From contig JAXMBK010000004.1 of the NCBI GenBank assembly GCA_046349935.1, positions 682,001 to 746,000 on the forward strand: a stretch of DNA of 64,000 bases, in the 5' to 3' direction. This DNA is from CAIXSC01 sp046349935 (GTDB taxonomy: Bacteria > Planctomycetota > Planctomycetia > Pirellulales > Pirellulaceae). The notes under the pieces were generated by a model. It saw only the letters and a list, made by a program, of their open reading frames with translations. It ran no database searches and was not told where the DNA came from. Positions 24,979 through 34,285 of the stretch are shown here, in pieces; positions within the stretch are counted from its first letter, which is position 1; every line of letters starts with the position of its first letter. The position numbers and the translations under genes are program-made.

Positions 24979-27354
24979 CTATTCTTCGGACGATTCCGCG
25001 TCCCCGGCGTTGCGCCAAGTGACTTTCATTTCGTCCTGCAGGCTCTGGAACCAATCGCCGACGCTCATCTGGGCTTCCATTGCAGCCAAGTGTGCGACTT
25101 CGAAGCTGGTGCCAGCTTGGAGGAAGCGTTCGCGAAGCACTTCTTCCGGCGGGCTGGCGCCGGCGATGCGAACCACGTAGACGATCGTCTTGGGATGGTT
25201 CACGGCGACGCCCGTCTGTCCAGGGCTCAGTTTGAACACCGCTTCCATGAAGTCGTTGCCCGCCATCTCGACGCCCTGGACGCGGCTGATCGAGGGTGCG
25301 CCCGAGCTGAACGGGACGGCGCCGGCGGTCATCCAACTGAACTCGTTCGTCTGCACCACCGTTTCGCCAAGTGCTTCCTTGAGCGAAGGTTTGCCTTCAG
25401 CCGACTTGGCTTTGTCTTCCGCCGCCTTCTGGGCCAAGTTGAGCGCCGCGTCTCGCTTCCAAGCGCGAACCACGAGGTCGCGGACGTCCTTCAGCTCCGG
25501 TACGTAAGCGGCCTTCTCTTCAATCTTCCAGTAGATGAATTCGACCTGCGGGTCTTCGCCGGGAATTTGGTCCGGCTTGTACAGCAACAGGTTGTCGCGA
25601 TAGGCGATCTCGCTGAAGGAAATTTGCGAGAAACCCATGTTGAACGAGAAGATCGCGCACTTGCCGAGCTCCTGGTCTTGGATTTCGATGCCGTCCAGCA
25701 GCGGCGTCTTGCCGTAGACGGCTTGGAGCCGGTCGGCGATCGCTTGGGCGTCGAGCGTCCGCTGTTCCATCTTGGCCGCATCGGGAGCGTCCTTGTACAG
25801 TTCCCAGCCGCGGTACCAGCGGGCGAAGTCGTCGAGTTCACGGCGGGCTTCCTCGAGGGCCTTCTTGCGAGCGGCCTCGGCGCGGGGGCGTGCTAGCGAG
25901 GTGGCGATTTCGTCGCGCACCTGCTCAAACGGCTTCACCTTCGGCGGCTCGACGACCGGCTTCTCGGCGGGCGCGCCTTCCGGCTGGCCCTCGGCCGGCT
26001 TGTCTTCCGCCGGTTTCGCGTCTGCGGGCTTGGCGTCTTCCGGCTTGGCGTCTTCCGGCTTGGCTTCCGCTGGCTTGACTTCCGGCTTCTCCGCCGGTTT
26101 CGGTTCGGCCGGTTTTTCGGCGGCCGGCTTTTCTTCTGCCGGCTTTTCTTCTGCCGGCTTTTCGGCCGCGTCCTGGCACGCACCACCGTTGCCGCCTTCG
26201 GCCGGCTTCTCGGCCGGTTTTTCAGCCGGTTTTTCTTCGGGCTTCGCGTCCGCCGGTTTCTCCGCGGGTTTTTCGGCCGGCTTTTCTTCCGGCTTGGCGT
26301 CGCTCGGCTTCTCGGCTGGTTTCTCTTCCGCCGGTTTCTCTTCCGCCGGCTTTGCGTCAGCTGGCTTCTCTTCGGTCGGCTTTTCTTCCGCCGGCTTTTC
26401 TTCCGCGGGCTTTTCTTCGGTCGGCAACTGCGGGAGCGTCGGGACCTTGAATTCGCCGCGGCTCACTCGCGTCTCGTATTCCTTGCGCAGTTCTTCTTCG
26501 GTGAGCTTCTTCTTTTCGGCGTCCAGCAGCGGTTGGAGATCGAACTTCAGGTATTCGAAGGCCGCTCGCTTCCGCTGACGAAAGCCCGGTTCGGGCGAGG
26601 ACGGGAAGCTGTACGCCGTCTTGTATTTGTCGAAGAACTCTTGCAGTTCCTTCTCGCCCGGATCGGCGACCTGCTTGATGTAGTCGTCAACCGCGACCGG
26701 GAACACCTCGGCTTGCACGCGATGGTGCAGTCGGTTGTACAACTGCCAAGCGGAGGCGGGAGACGTGGTGACCAGTCCATTGCGGGCCATGGTCCACGCG
26801 TACTGCGCCGACAACTCGAGCCGCAGTTCGTCGAAAATCTGTTGCGGCGTGAGATGGCGATTGGGGATGTTGTCGATGATCGTGGCGAAATCGCCGTCAT
26901 CCAATTTTCCGTCGCTGAGTCGTCCCAGGAATTCGAAGACCGTCCGGTCGTCGACGACGATGCCCATCTGGTCCGCCTTTTTGGCGAGGATGAGCGTCTG
27001 GACGAAATCGGCGGGGGTGTTCGAGCGGCGCAGGCCCGGAATGATCTGTCCGAACTGGTTTTGCGTTACGTTGGGAACCTTGGGAGTTCCTTGGCGTTCC
27101 TGCGTCAATTTGACCACTTCTTCCAGGAACTTCATCGTGACGTCGTGCTTGTGTTGCAGGAAATTCAAGTCCTGCTGATTCAGCTCGCCGTACTTCCACG
27201 TCACGATCGTCGGGTTTTCCATGGGGCCCGAGCTGCGACCGCGCACGTATTCGTCGAGTCCGCTTCCGATGACGAAAACGAACATGATGATGACGCCAAA
27301 GACGGCCAACAGGACCTTCTGATGACGACGCAAAATGGCAAAGGGATTGGCCAT
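24979..27354 (-). CDS. PpiD/SurA-like membrane-anchored chaperone with KPAEE-repeat linker
   Basis: A 791-aa protein. The N-terminus MANPFAILRRHQKVLLAVFGVIIMFVFVIGSG is one membrane anchor after a short cytoplasmic tail, as in PpiD. Residues 60-300 resemble the SurA/PpiD N-terminal chaperone region. Residues 310-470 are a low-complexity linker of KPAEE/KPAD units, interrupted once by GGNGGACQDAA. The C-terminal part (VAVNHPKTIVYVVRIAG) resembles the end of PpiD-type proteins, but I see no clear catalytic parvulin domain. It likely assists folding of exported proteins. It is divergent from topA. ATG 27354 starts the conserved end. Confidence 0.72.
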   Translation of the reverse strand: MANPFAILRRHQKVLLAVFGVIIMFVFVIGSGLDEYVRGRSSGPMENPTIVTWKYGELNQQDLNFLQHKHDVTMKFLEEVVKLTQERQGTPKVPNVTQNQFGQIIPGLRRSNTPADFVQTLILAKKADQMGIVVDDRTVFEFLGRLSDGKLDDGDFATIIDNIPNRHLTPQQIFDELRLELSAQYAWTMARNGLVTTSPASAWQLYNRLHHRVQAEVFPVAVDDYIKQVADPGEKELQEFFDKYKTAYSFPSSPEPGFRQRKRAAFEYLKFDLQPLLDAEKKKLTEEELRKEYETRVSRGEFKVPTLPQLPTEEKPAEEKPAEEKPTEEKPADAKPAEEKPAEEKPAEKPSDAKPEEKPAEKPAEKPADAKPEEKPAEKPAEKPAEGGNGGACQDAAEKPAEEKPAEEKPAAEKPAEPKPAEKPEVKPAEAKPEDAKPEDAKPADAKPAEDKPAEGQPEGAPAEKPVVEPPKVKPFEQVRDEIATSLARPRAEAARKKALEEARRELDDFARWYRGWELYKDAPDAAKMEQRTLDAQAIADRLQAVYGKTPLLDGIEIQDQELGKCAIFSFNMGFSQISFSEIAYRDNLLLYKPDQIPGEDPQVEFIYWKIEEKAAYVPELKDVRDLVVRAWKRDAALNLAQKAAEDKAKSAEGKPSLKEALGETVVQTNEFSWMTAGAVPFSSGAPSISRVQGVEMAGNDFMEAVFKLSPGQTGVAVNHPKTIVYVVRIAGASPPEEVLRERFLQAGTSFEVAHLAAMEAQMSVGDWFQSLQDEMKVTWRNAGDAESSEE

Positions 27355-27513
27355 GACGCTCCTTCCGGTCCAGCGAAGACTCGCCGGAGAACGGCTTGAC
27401 ACCTATCCGTGTGGGTAATAAAGAGTGGCTTTCCGGTCGCCACAAGAATCGCCGATTGTAGGGACGAGCGACGTAAATTCAATCCCAAACACACCGTGCG
27501 CCGCCCCGAAACC

Positions 27514-30192
27514 ATGGCAAAGAAGAAGACTACCTCCAAGTCCGTTACCAAGACCGACGCCGCCGCGGGGAAATCGCTGGTGATCGTCGAGTCGCCCGCC
27601 AAAGCGCGCACGATCGCAAAATTTCTTGGAAAGAATTTTGCGGTGGAAGCGAGCATTGGGCACGTGCGCGACCTGCCCGAAGGGGCGAAGGAAGTGCCTG
27701 CCGAGTACAAAGGGCAAGCGTGGGCCCGGCTGGGCGTCAACGTCGACAAAGAATTCGAGCCGCTGTATGTGATTCCGGCCGACAAGAAGTCGCACATCGC
27801 CAAGCTCCGGCAGTTGCTCAAGGATTGCCAAGACCTCTATCTGGCGACCGACGAAGACCGCGAAGGAGAAGCCATCAGTTGGCACCTGTGCGAGATTCTC
27901 AAGCCGAAAGTGCCCGTGCGTCGGCTGGTGTTCCACGAAATCACCGAGGAAGCCATTCGTCAGTCGCTGGAGCACCCGCGGCAGATCGACGACCAACTCG
28001 TTCGCGCGCAGGAAACTCGCCGCATCCTCGATCGGCTGTACGGCTACGAAGTCTCGCCGCTGTTGTGGCGGAAAATCGGTCCGCGTTTGTCGGCCGGTCG
28101 CGTGCAGAGCGTGGCGGTGCGGTTGATCGTCGAACGCGAACGGCGGCGGATGGAGTTTGTTTCGGCCACCTACTGGGACTTGATTGCGACGTTCGTCACC
28201 GCGGCGGGGCAGGCCTTCGAAGCGACCTTGGTCTCGATCGACGGCCGCCGCGTTCCGACCGGCAAGGACTTCGACTCCAAGACGGGGCTCCTCAAAGACA
28301 AAACCTTGCTGCTCATGGACGAAAGGGCCGCTCAGGAGGCCGTCGAACGGCTGCTGACGTCCGAGTTTCGCGTCGATAAGCTCGACAAAAAACCGTACAC
28401 CACTCGTCCCTCGGCGCCCTTCACGACCAGCACGCTGCAGCAAGAAGCGAACCGCAAGCTGGGGTTCACCGCGCGACACACGATGAGCGTCGCGCAGAGC
28501 CTCTACGAGAACGGCTACATCACCTACATGCGTACCGACTCGACGAACCTCGCGCAGGTCGCCGTCGATGCGGCGCGCGATTTGGTGCGCACCGAATACG
28601 GCCCCGAATACCTCCCCGATTCTCCGCGACTGTACAAGTCCTCCGTGAAGAACGCGCAAGAGGCGCACGAGGCGATTCGACCGGCCGGTCATCCGTTCAA
28701 GGTGCCCGAGACGCTGCGCAACGAACTTACGCCCGATCAGTTCCGTCTGTTCGACATGATCTGGAAGCGGACGATCGCCAGCCAAATGGCCGACGCCCGC
28801 GGCATGCGGATCTCGATCGAACTGGCGGGCGGCGGCAGTTTGTTCCAGGTAAGCGGCAAGACGATCGACTTCCCCGGGTACCTGCGCGCTTACGTCGAAG
28901 GGAGCGACGATCCGAACGCCGAACTGGCCGACCGCGAAACGTTGCTCCCCTCCGTGCAGCAGCAAGAGCGGCTGGAGTGCCGGAAGCTCGACCCCAAAGG
29001 ACACACGACCCAACCGCCGGCTCGGTTCAGCGAAGCGTCGCTCACCCAGACGCTGGAAGAAATGGGCATCGGCCGCCCGAGCACCTATGCGTCGATCATC
29101 GACACGATCCTCGCGCGGCAATACGTCTTCAAGAAGGGCAACGCTCTGGTGCCGACGTGGACCGCGTTCTCCGTCGCCCGGTTGCTCGAAGAACACCTGC
29201 CGAATCTGGTCGACTACCAGTTCACGGCGCAGATGGAAGATCTGCTCGACGCCATCAGCCGCGGCGAGCAGGAACCGGTCGCGTATTTGAAGCGCTTCTA
29301 CTTCGGCGACGAGAAGGCCGGGTTGAAGCAAACGTTGGAAGAGAAACTCAAGGACATCGACGCACGCGACATGAGTCGCTTTCCGATTGCGGGGGGCGAG
29401 CCGCAAACGTTGGAAGGCGGGGCGGCCGAACCGATCGTGGTGCGCGTCGGTCGATATGGTCCATTCCTGGAATACTCGGGACGTCGCGCTTCAATTCCAG
29501 ACGGGATGGCGCCCGACGAGATGACGCTCGAGAAAGCCAAAGAACTGTTGGCCAATGCGCAAATCGAAGATCAACCGCTGGGCAACGATCCCGAAACGGG
29601 CAAGCCAGTTTATGTGAAGCAGGGCCGCTTTGGTCCGTACGTTCAGTTGGGATCGGCGGACGAAGATGAAAAGCCCAAGTACGCCTCGCTCTTGAAGGGA
29701 CAAGCCCCCACCGAAGTGACGCTCGAGTTGGCCTTGCGGCTTTTGTCGTTGCCGCGCACCGTGGGAATGCATCCCGAGTCGAACGAACCGATCACGGCTC
29801 AGAACGGGCGCTTTGGACCCTTCTTGCGCTGCGGTTCGGAGACGCGTTCACTGCCCGCGGAACTCACTCCGCTGGACGTCACCCTGGAACAGGCGCTGGC
29901 ACTGCTGGCCCAGCCCAAGGCGGGACGCGGCGGGGGACGCGGCCGAGCGGCGCAGGAGCCGCTGAAGGTGATGGGCGAGTCGCCGGTCACGAAACAACCG
30001 GTTAAGTTGATGTCGGGCCGCTATGGACCGTACGTCACCGACGGCACGACGAACGCGTCGCTGCCCAAAGATGCTTCGCCCGAAGAACTCACGCTGCCGC
30101 AGGCGCTCGCGCTGTTGGCCGAGCGAGAAGGCAAGGGCGGGGGCAAGAAGCGACCGGCGCGTCGTCCGACGCGCGCGAAGAAGGAAAAGTAA
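27514..30192 (+). CDS. topA: DNA topoisomerase I (type IA)
   Basis: An 892-aa topoisomerase that relaxes negative supercoils. The Toprim domain has SLVIVESPAKARTIAKFLG and DEDREGEAISWHL. The catalytic Tyr is Y338 in YITYMRTDSTNL. The C-terminus lacks CxxC zinc ribbons and instead carries repeated Toprim-C-terminal units (GRYGPFLEYSG, GRFGPYVQLG, GRFGPFLRCG, GRYGPYVTDG), then a Lys/Arg-rich tail that would bind DNA. The start at 27514 (MAKKKTTSK) matches the family; upstream in-frame codons are not needed. Confidence 0.96.
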   Translation: MAKKKTTSKSVTKTDAAAGKSLVIVESPAKARTIAKFLGKNFAVEASIGHVRDLPEGAKEVPAEYKGQAWARLGVNVDKEFEPLYVIPADKKSHIAKLRQLLKDCQDLYLATDEDREGEAISWHLCEILKPKVPVRRLVFHEITEEAIRQSLEHPRQIDDQLVRAQETRRILDRLYGYEVSPLLWRKIGPRLSAGRVQSVAVRLIVERERRRMEFVSATYWDLIATFVTAAGQAFEATLVSIDGRRVPTGKDFDSKTGLLKDKTLLLMDERAAQEAVERLLTSEFRVDKLDKKPYTTRPSAPFTTSTLQQEANRKLGFTARHTMSVAQSLYENGYITYMRTDSTNLAQVAVDAARDLVRTEYGPEYLPDSPRLYKSSVKNAQEAHEAIRPAGHPFKVPETLRNELTPDQFRLFDMIWKRTIASQMADARGMRISIELAGGGSLFQVSGKTIDFPGYLRAYVEGSDDPNAELADRETLLPSVQQQERLECRKLDPKGHTTQPPARFSEASLTQTLEEMGIGRPSTYASIIDTILARQYVFKKGNALVPTWTAFSVARLLEEHLPNLVDYQFTAQMEDLLDAISRGEQEPVAYLKRFYFGDEKAGLKQTLEEKLKDIDARDMSRFPIAGGEPQTLEGGAAEPIVVRVGRYGPFLEYSGRRASIPDGMAPDEMTLEKAKELLANAQIEDQPLGNDPETGKPVYVKQGRFGPYVQLGSADEDEKPKYASLLKGQAPTEVTLELALRLLSLPRTVGMHPESNEPITAQNGRFGPFLRCGSETRSLPAELTPLDVTLEQALALLAQPKAGRGGGRGRAAQEPLKVMGESPVTKQPVKLMSGRYGPYVTDGTTNASLPKDASPEELTLPQALALLAEREGKGGGKKRPARRPTRAKKEK

Positions 30193-30211
30193 CCACCAGC
30201 GCGGTGTCTCC

Positions 30212-31453
30212 ATGGGGCTCTTCCTGACGACCCGAATCGCGCTGCGAGCGCTCGCAAAAAACAAAATGCGCGCGGGCCTCACTGTGCTCGGAGTCGTCAT
30301 CGGCATCGCCGCCGTAACGACCATGGTGTCGATTGGGCAAAGCGCGAGCGGCCTGGTGCAGGGACAATTCCAGGCGCTGGGCATCAACGTCATCGTCGTG
30401 CTGCCCGGAAGTCGCGCGCAAGGCGGCGTGCGACAGGCGATGACGCCGACGCTCACCGCGGCCGATTCCGACGCGATCGCCCGCGAGTGCAACTCAGTGC
30501 TGGCCAGTTCGCCGCTGGTCGGCGCCGGCGGTCAAGTCATTTACGGCAACGCCAATTGGAGTCCACGCGAAATGTGGGGCGTGGGGACCGACTTTCTCTT
30601 GGTCCGCAATTGGAATCTGCGCACCGGCTCGTTCTTCTCCGACCGCGACGTCAACTCCGCGTCGAAAGTCTGCATCGTGGGACAAACGGTGGTCGCCAAG
30701 TTGTTTCAGACGTCGGATCCGGTCGGCCAGACGATTCGCATCAAGAACATCCCGTTTCGCGTCGTCGGCGTGCTGGAAAAAAAAGGCGCGAACATGGTTG
30801 GGGACGATCAGGATAATCTGATTCTGATGCCCTATACGACGGTGCGCAAACGGCTGCAGGGATCGGAATTCGACAACGTCAATGCGATCATGGTTTCCGC
30901 TCGCAGCCCGGAAGTGATGTCGGATGCCGAAGCGGAGATCAATCTGCTGCTGGCGGAGAGGCATCGGATTCATCCGGGCGAGCCGTCCGACTTCCAAGTG
31001 CAGAATACGACCGAAATCGCCGCGGTGCTCGGCATCATCACGGGCACGCTGACCGTCATGCTCTCGTCGATCGCCGGCATTTCGCTGGTGGTCGGCGGCG
31101 TCGGCATCATGAACATCATGCTCGTTTCGGTCACGGAACGCACTCGCGAGATCGGCATTCGGATGGCCGTGGGAGCTCGGCCGCGCGACATCCTGCGGCA
31201 GTTCTTGGTTGAGGCGATCATTCTGTCGTGCATCGGCGGCTTGATCGGGTTCTTGCTCGGCGTCGGCGCGTCGGTCTCGGCGACCATGTTGATCAACCAC
31301 TTCACCAGCGGCACGAAATGGCCGATCGTGATCTCGATGCCCGCGGCGCTTATCTCCTTCCTGTTCGCCGGCGCGGTCGGCGTCTTTTTCGGCTACTACC
31401 CCGCACGTCGCGCCAGCCGACTCGACCCCATCGACTCGTTGCGTTACGAATAG
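30212..31453 (+). CDS. MacB/FtsX-type ABC transporter permease
   Basis: A 413-aa permease with an N-terminal membrane helix (MRAGLTVLGVVIGIAAVTTMV), a large MacB-type periplasmic domain and three C-terminal helices, including GVGIMNIMLVSVTERTREIGIRMAVGARP, the family signature. MacB-type permeases transmit force across the membrane for export of peptides, lipoproteins or drugs. The start at 30212 lies 19 nt after topA. No ABC ATPase gene is adjacent, so the ATPase must be encoded elsewhere. Confidence 0.9.
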   Translation: MGLFLTTRIALRALAKNKMRAGLTVLGVVIGIAAVTTMVSIGQSASGLVQGQFQALGINVIVVLPGSRAQGGVRQAMTPTLTAADSDAIARECNSVLASSPLVGAGGQVIYGNANWSPREMWGVGTDFLLVRNWNLRTGSFFSDRDVNSASKVCIVGQTVVAKLFQTSDPVGQTIRIKNIPFRVVGVLEKKGANMVGDDQDNLILMPYTTVRKRLQGSEFDNVNAIMVSARSPEVMSDAEAEINLLLAERHRIHPGEPSDFQVQNTTEIAAVLGIITGTLTVMLSSIAGISLVVGGVGIMNIMLVSVTERTREIGIRMAVGARPRDILRQFLVEAIILSCIGGLIGFLLGVGASVSATMLINHFTSGTKWPIVISMPAALISFLFAGAVGVFFGYYPARRASRLDPIDSLRYE

Positions 31454-31495
31454 ACGTGTGCCGAATCCCGTAGTCCCTTGCCTGGAGGCGTCCTC

Positions 31496-32269
31496 GTGCT
31501 GCGTTCTTCGTTGGAACCGTTGTTTTCAAGACTGACGTTCCCCTGCCGCCGCTTCGTGAAGCCGCTGGCCTGTGCGGCCTGCGTCGGTTTGTCGCTCGCC
31601 GCCGGCTGCCAACCTGCGGCTCCTCCGCCCGCCGCCCCTGCCGGTAAGGCGCCCGCGAGCTCGGCGGCGGCCGGCGATTCCTCCACGACGCAGGCGGCCC
31701 CGAAGACCGCCCCGGCGGCGACGGAAACGCCCTCCTCGGAGAAGCCCGCCGCCGACACGTCAGCGGCCGAGAAGCCCGCCGCCGATGCACCAAGTGCGGC
31801 GGCGCCGGCGGCGCCCGCGCCGCGCGTGGCGACTTGGGCCCAAGCGCAAGAGTTCATCGCCAGCCAAAAGGGCAAAGTCGTGGTGCTCGACCTGTGGTCG
31901 AACTTCTGTCCGCCGTGCATCGCCGAATTGCCGCAACTGGTCAAGATGCAAGCCGACCTCGGGTCCGACGTGGTGTGCGTCTCGTTCAACTGCAATTTTG
32001 CCGGCGATGGTTCGCCGGAAGACGAGCGTGAAGCGGTGCTGGAGGTGCTCAACAAAGTGCACGCCAACTTCCAGACGTTCATCAGCGCCGACAAAGACAC
32101 CGACCTCTACGAAAAGATCGGCATCGCATCGATTCCTGTGATTCAGGTGTACGGCCGCGATGGGAAGTTGGCCAAGCAGTTCGACAACGAAAAGAACGAG
32201 TACGGACCGGATGGCTTCACGTACGAGAAGCACATCCGTCCGTTCGTCGAAACCTTGGCGAAGCCTTAA
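31496..32269 (+). CDS. TlpA-like thioredoxin-fold lipoprotein
   Basis: A 257-aa protein. The lipobox LSLAAGC puts the lipidated Cys at residue 38. About 70 residues of Ala/Pro/Lys-rich linker follow, then a thioredoxin-fold domain with the redox motif C138-P-P-C141 (LWSNFCPPCIAELPQLV) and the cis-Pro loop GIASIPVIQVYG. It probably faces the periplasm as a thiol reductase or oxidase. I chose GTG 31496 because GGAGG lies 7 nt upstream; a TTG at 31478 is in frame. It is 42 nt downstream of the permease. Confidence 0.87.
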   Translation: MLRSSLEPLFSRLTFPCRRFVKPLACAACVGLSLAAGCQPAAPPPAAPAGKAPASSAAAGDSSTTQAAPKTAPAATETPSSEKPAADTSAAEKPAADAPSAAAPAAPAPRVATWAQAQEFIASQKGKVVVLDLWSNFCPPCIAELPQLVKMQADLGSDVVCVSFNCNFAGDGSPEDEREAVLEVLNKVHANFQTFISADKDTDLYEKIGIASIPVIQVYGRDGKLAKQFDNEKNEYGPDGFTYEKHIRPFVETLAKP

Positions 32270-32364
32270 ATGCGTTCGGTCGACGCGGCGCCAGCGACCA
32301 ATGCACCGTCGCACCAGCGACCGGCGCACCGGCGACCAGCGCACGAGCGAGCTGCGCACGGCGT

Positions 32365-34224
32365 CTACGGCTGCTTGATCACATGCCGTTGATCGACGGC
32401 GAGGCCGTCGAGCTGTTGGGTTGCGCCGTCGGGCCAGCGAATCTCGATCTTGTCAATCTTCGCCGCGTCGCCCAGTCCAAAGGCCAGTACGGTGTCGGAC
32501 TGCGAGAGGTAGCTGCGAGTTGCGTTCACTTCGCGTCGCAGCACTTGGTCGCCCAAATGCAAGCGGACGGAGGCGCCGACGGCGTCCAGGTTCGGCGCTT
32601 TCCCGACCAGCCGCAACTGCAGCCAGCGACGTCCCAGTTTTTGGTCGTTGCGCAGCAGACGCGGCGTCGAGCCGCTGGCGGTGAGCACGATATCCAAGTC
32701 GCCGTCATTGTCGAAATCGGCGAGCGCCGATCCGCGGCCGACGATGCGACGGAAGATGTCGTCGCCCGCTTGTTCGGACGTCATCGGCAGGAATTCCGTC
32801 GACTGCTGCGGGCCGCAGTTCCAAAACAACTTGGGCGGCTGTTCGTAGAACTGCGTCGGTTGCACTTTGTTGATGTCTTCCTCCAAGTGGCCGTTCGATG
32901 AGAGGATGTCGAGTCGGCCGTCGAGATCGAAATCGAAGAAGAGCACTCCGAACGTCAGCGACAAGCGCGTGGGAGGTCCGAGTCCGGTGGCGAGCGCCGC
33001 GTCGAAGAACTGCAGGGCGTCGCTTTCGGCCACGTACAGCGCTGTCATTTCGTTGGCGAAGTTCCCGATCGTGACTCCCAAGCAGCGATCATTGCGGAAC
33101 CAGCCGACGTCGATTCCCATCGCGCCGCGTGCGTTGCCCTGCGTGTCGAAGGCGATGCCGGTGAGCGTCCCGATTTCCTCGAATTTGCCGCCGCCCTTGT
33201 TGTGGAAGACGAAGTTCTGCACCGTGTCGTTCGCGACCAGCAGGTCGATCTTGCCGTCTTCGTCCAAATCGATCGGCGCGATGCCCATCGTCTTGGCCAT
33301 CGGGACTTGCGTGTTCGGATTGCGAACCTGGACTCCCGCTTCGGCCGAGATGTCGGTGAACTTGCCGCCTCCGTCGTTGCGATAGAGATACGGGAATGTT
33401 CCTTCGAAGGCGACCGGCGGTCCGTAGGCGCGACCGACGCCGACCAGTCGAAAGTCCTGCGCCTTATCGATGTCGCGCGACCAGCGAACGTAGTTGCCGA
33501 CGAACAGGTCGAGATCCCCGTCGTTGTCGCAATCGAAGAATGCGGCGCTCGTCCCCCATTCTTGTTCGGCGCCGGCGACGCCTGCGGCGTCGGTCACGTC
33601 GACGAACTTTCCTTGTTCGTTATGAAAGAGGCGATCTTTGCCGACCGCGGAGATGAAAACGTCGCGCCAACCGTCGCCGTCGTAGTCGCCGACGGCGACG
33701 CCTGTTCCATAAAAGGTGACGTTGAGTCCCGCGGCGGCGGTGACATCTTCAAACTTCCCGGCGCCGTCATTGCGATACAAGGCCATCGTCGGCGGCGGAT
33801 CCGATTTCTTCTCGGACCACGGCCAATCGGCGCCGTTGACGAACAAGAGATCAGCGTCGCCGTCATTGTCGTAGTCGAAGGCGGCGACGCCTGCGCCCAT
33901 GGTTTCCGGGAGCAGTTTTTCGCCGACGGCGCCGTTGGCGTGCTTGAAAGCGATCCCCGCCTCTTGCGTGATGTCGCGGAAAGGGACGTGGGGCGCTTCG
34001 AGCGTCGGCAGTTCGCGCAATGCGGGTTTCGAGAGTTCGGTCTGCGCTGTCACGAGTTCTTTTTTCGGTTGCGACGTCACATAGACGACGATCGCGACCA
34101 CGATGCCGACGAGTGCGATGCCGGCGAGCGACCAGAGGAGCGCTCGCGTGATGACCGAATCATCGCCGCCCTCTAATTCGGACTCTTCGACCACTTCCTC
34201 AATTTTGGAACGTTTCTTGGACAT
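32365..34224 (-). CDS. FG-GAP/VCBS beta-propeller protein with ASPIC/UnbV end
   Basis: A 619-aa membrane-anchored protein. A charged N-terminus is followed by one transmembrane helix (ALLWSLAGIALVGIVVAIVVYV, residues 28-49), so the body is outside the cytoplasm. It has at least five FG-GAP/calcium-type repeats (AAFDYDNDGDADLLFVNG, VGDYDGDGWRDVF, FFDCDNDGDLDLFVGNY, IDLDEDGKIDLLVAND, LADFDNDGDLDIVLT), forming a likely beta-propeller. The C-terminus matches ASPIC/UnbV (GASVRLHLGDQVLRREV, IEIRWPDGATQQLDGL). It follows the pentaheme cytochrome gene by 61 nt, probably in one operon. Confidence 0.9.
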   Translation of the reverse strand: MSKKRSKIEEVVEESELEGGDDSVITRALLWSLAGIALVGIVVAIVVYVTSQPKKELVTAQTELSKPALRELPTLEAPHVPFRDITQEAGIAFKHANGAVGEKLLPETMGAGVAAFDYDNDGDADLLFVNGADWPWSEKKSDPPPTMALYRNDGAGKFEDVTAAAGLNVTFYGTGVAVGDYDGDGWRDVFISAVGKDRLFHNEQGKFVDVTDAAGVAGAEQEWGTSAAFFDCDNDGDLDLFVGNYVRWSRDIDKAQDFRLVGVGRAYGPPVAFEGTFPYLYRNDGGGKFTDISAEAGVQVRNPNTQVPMAKTMGIAPIDLDEDGKIDLLVANDTVQNFVFHNKGGGKFEEIGTLTGIAFDTQGNARGAMGIDVGWFRNDRCLGVTIGNFANEMTALYVAESDALQFFDAALATGLGPPTRLSLTFGVLFFDFDLDGRLDILSSNGHLEEDINKVQPTQFYEQPPKLFWNCGPQQSTEFLPMTSEQAGDDIFRRIVGRGSALADFDNDGDLDIVLTASGSTPRLLRNDQKLGRRWLQLRLVGKAPNLDAVGASVRLHLGDQVLRREVNATRSYLSQSDTVLAFGLGDAAKIDKIEIRWPDGATQQLDGLAVDQRHVIKQP

Positions 34225-34285
34225 GCCTGAACCATCCTGAAAATCAAACTGTGAATAAATGACGGATCTCAGCGCTCGTGCGCGA

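Noticed and set aside
27403..29406. A 667-residue minus-strand frame opposite topA
   Set aside because: topA is complete with catalytic Tyr on the plus strand; the opposite frame has no motif.
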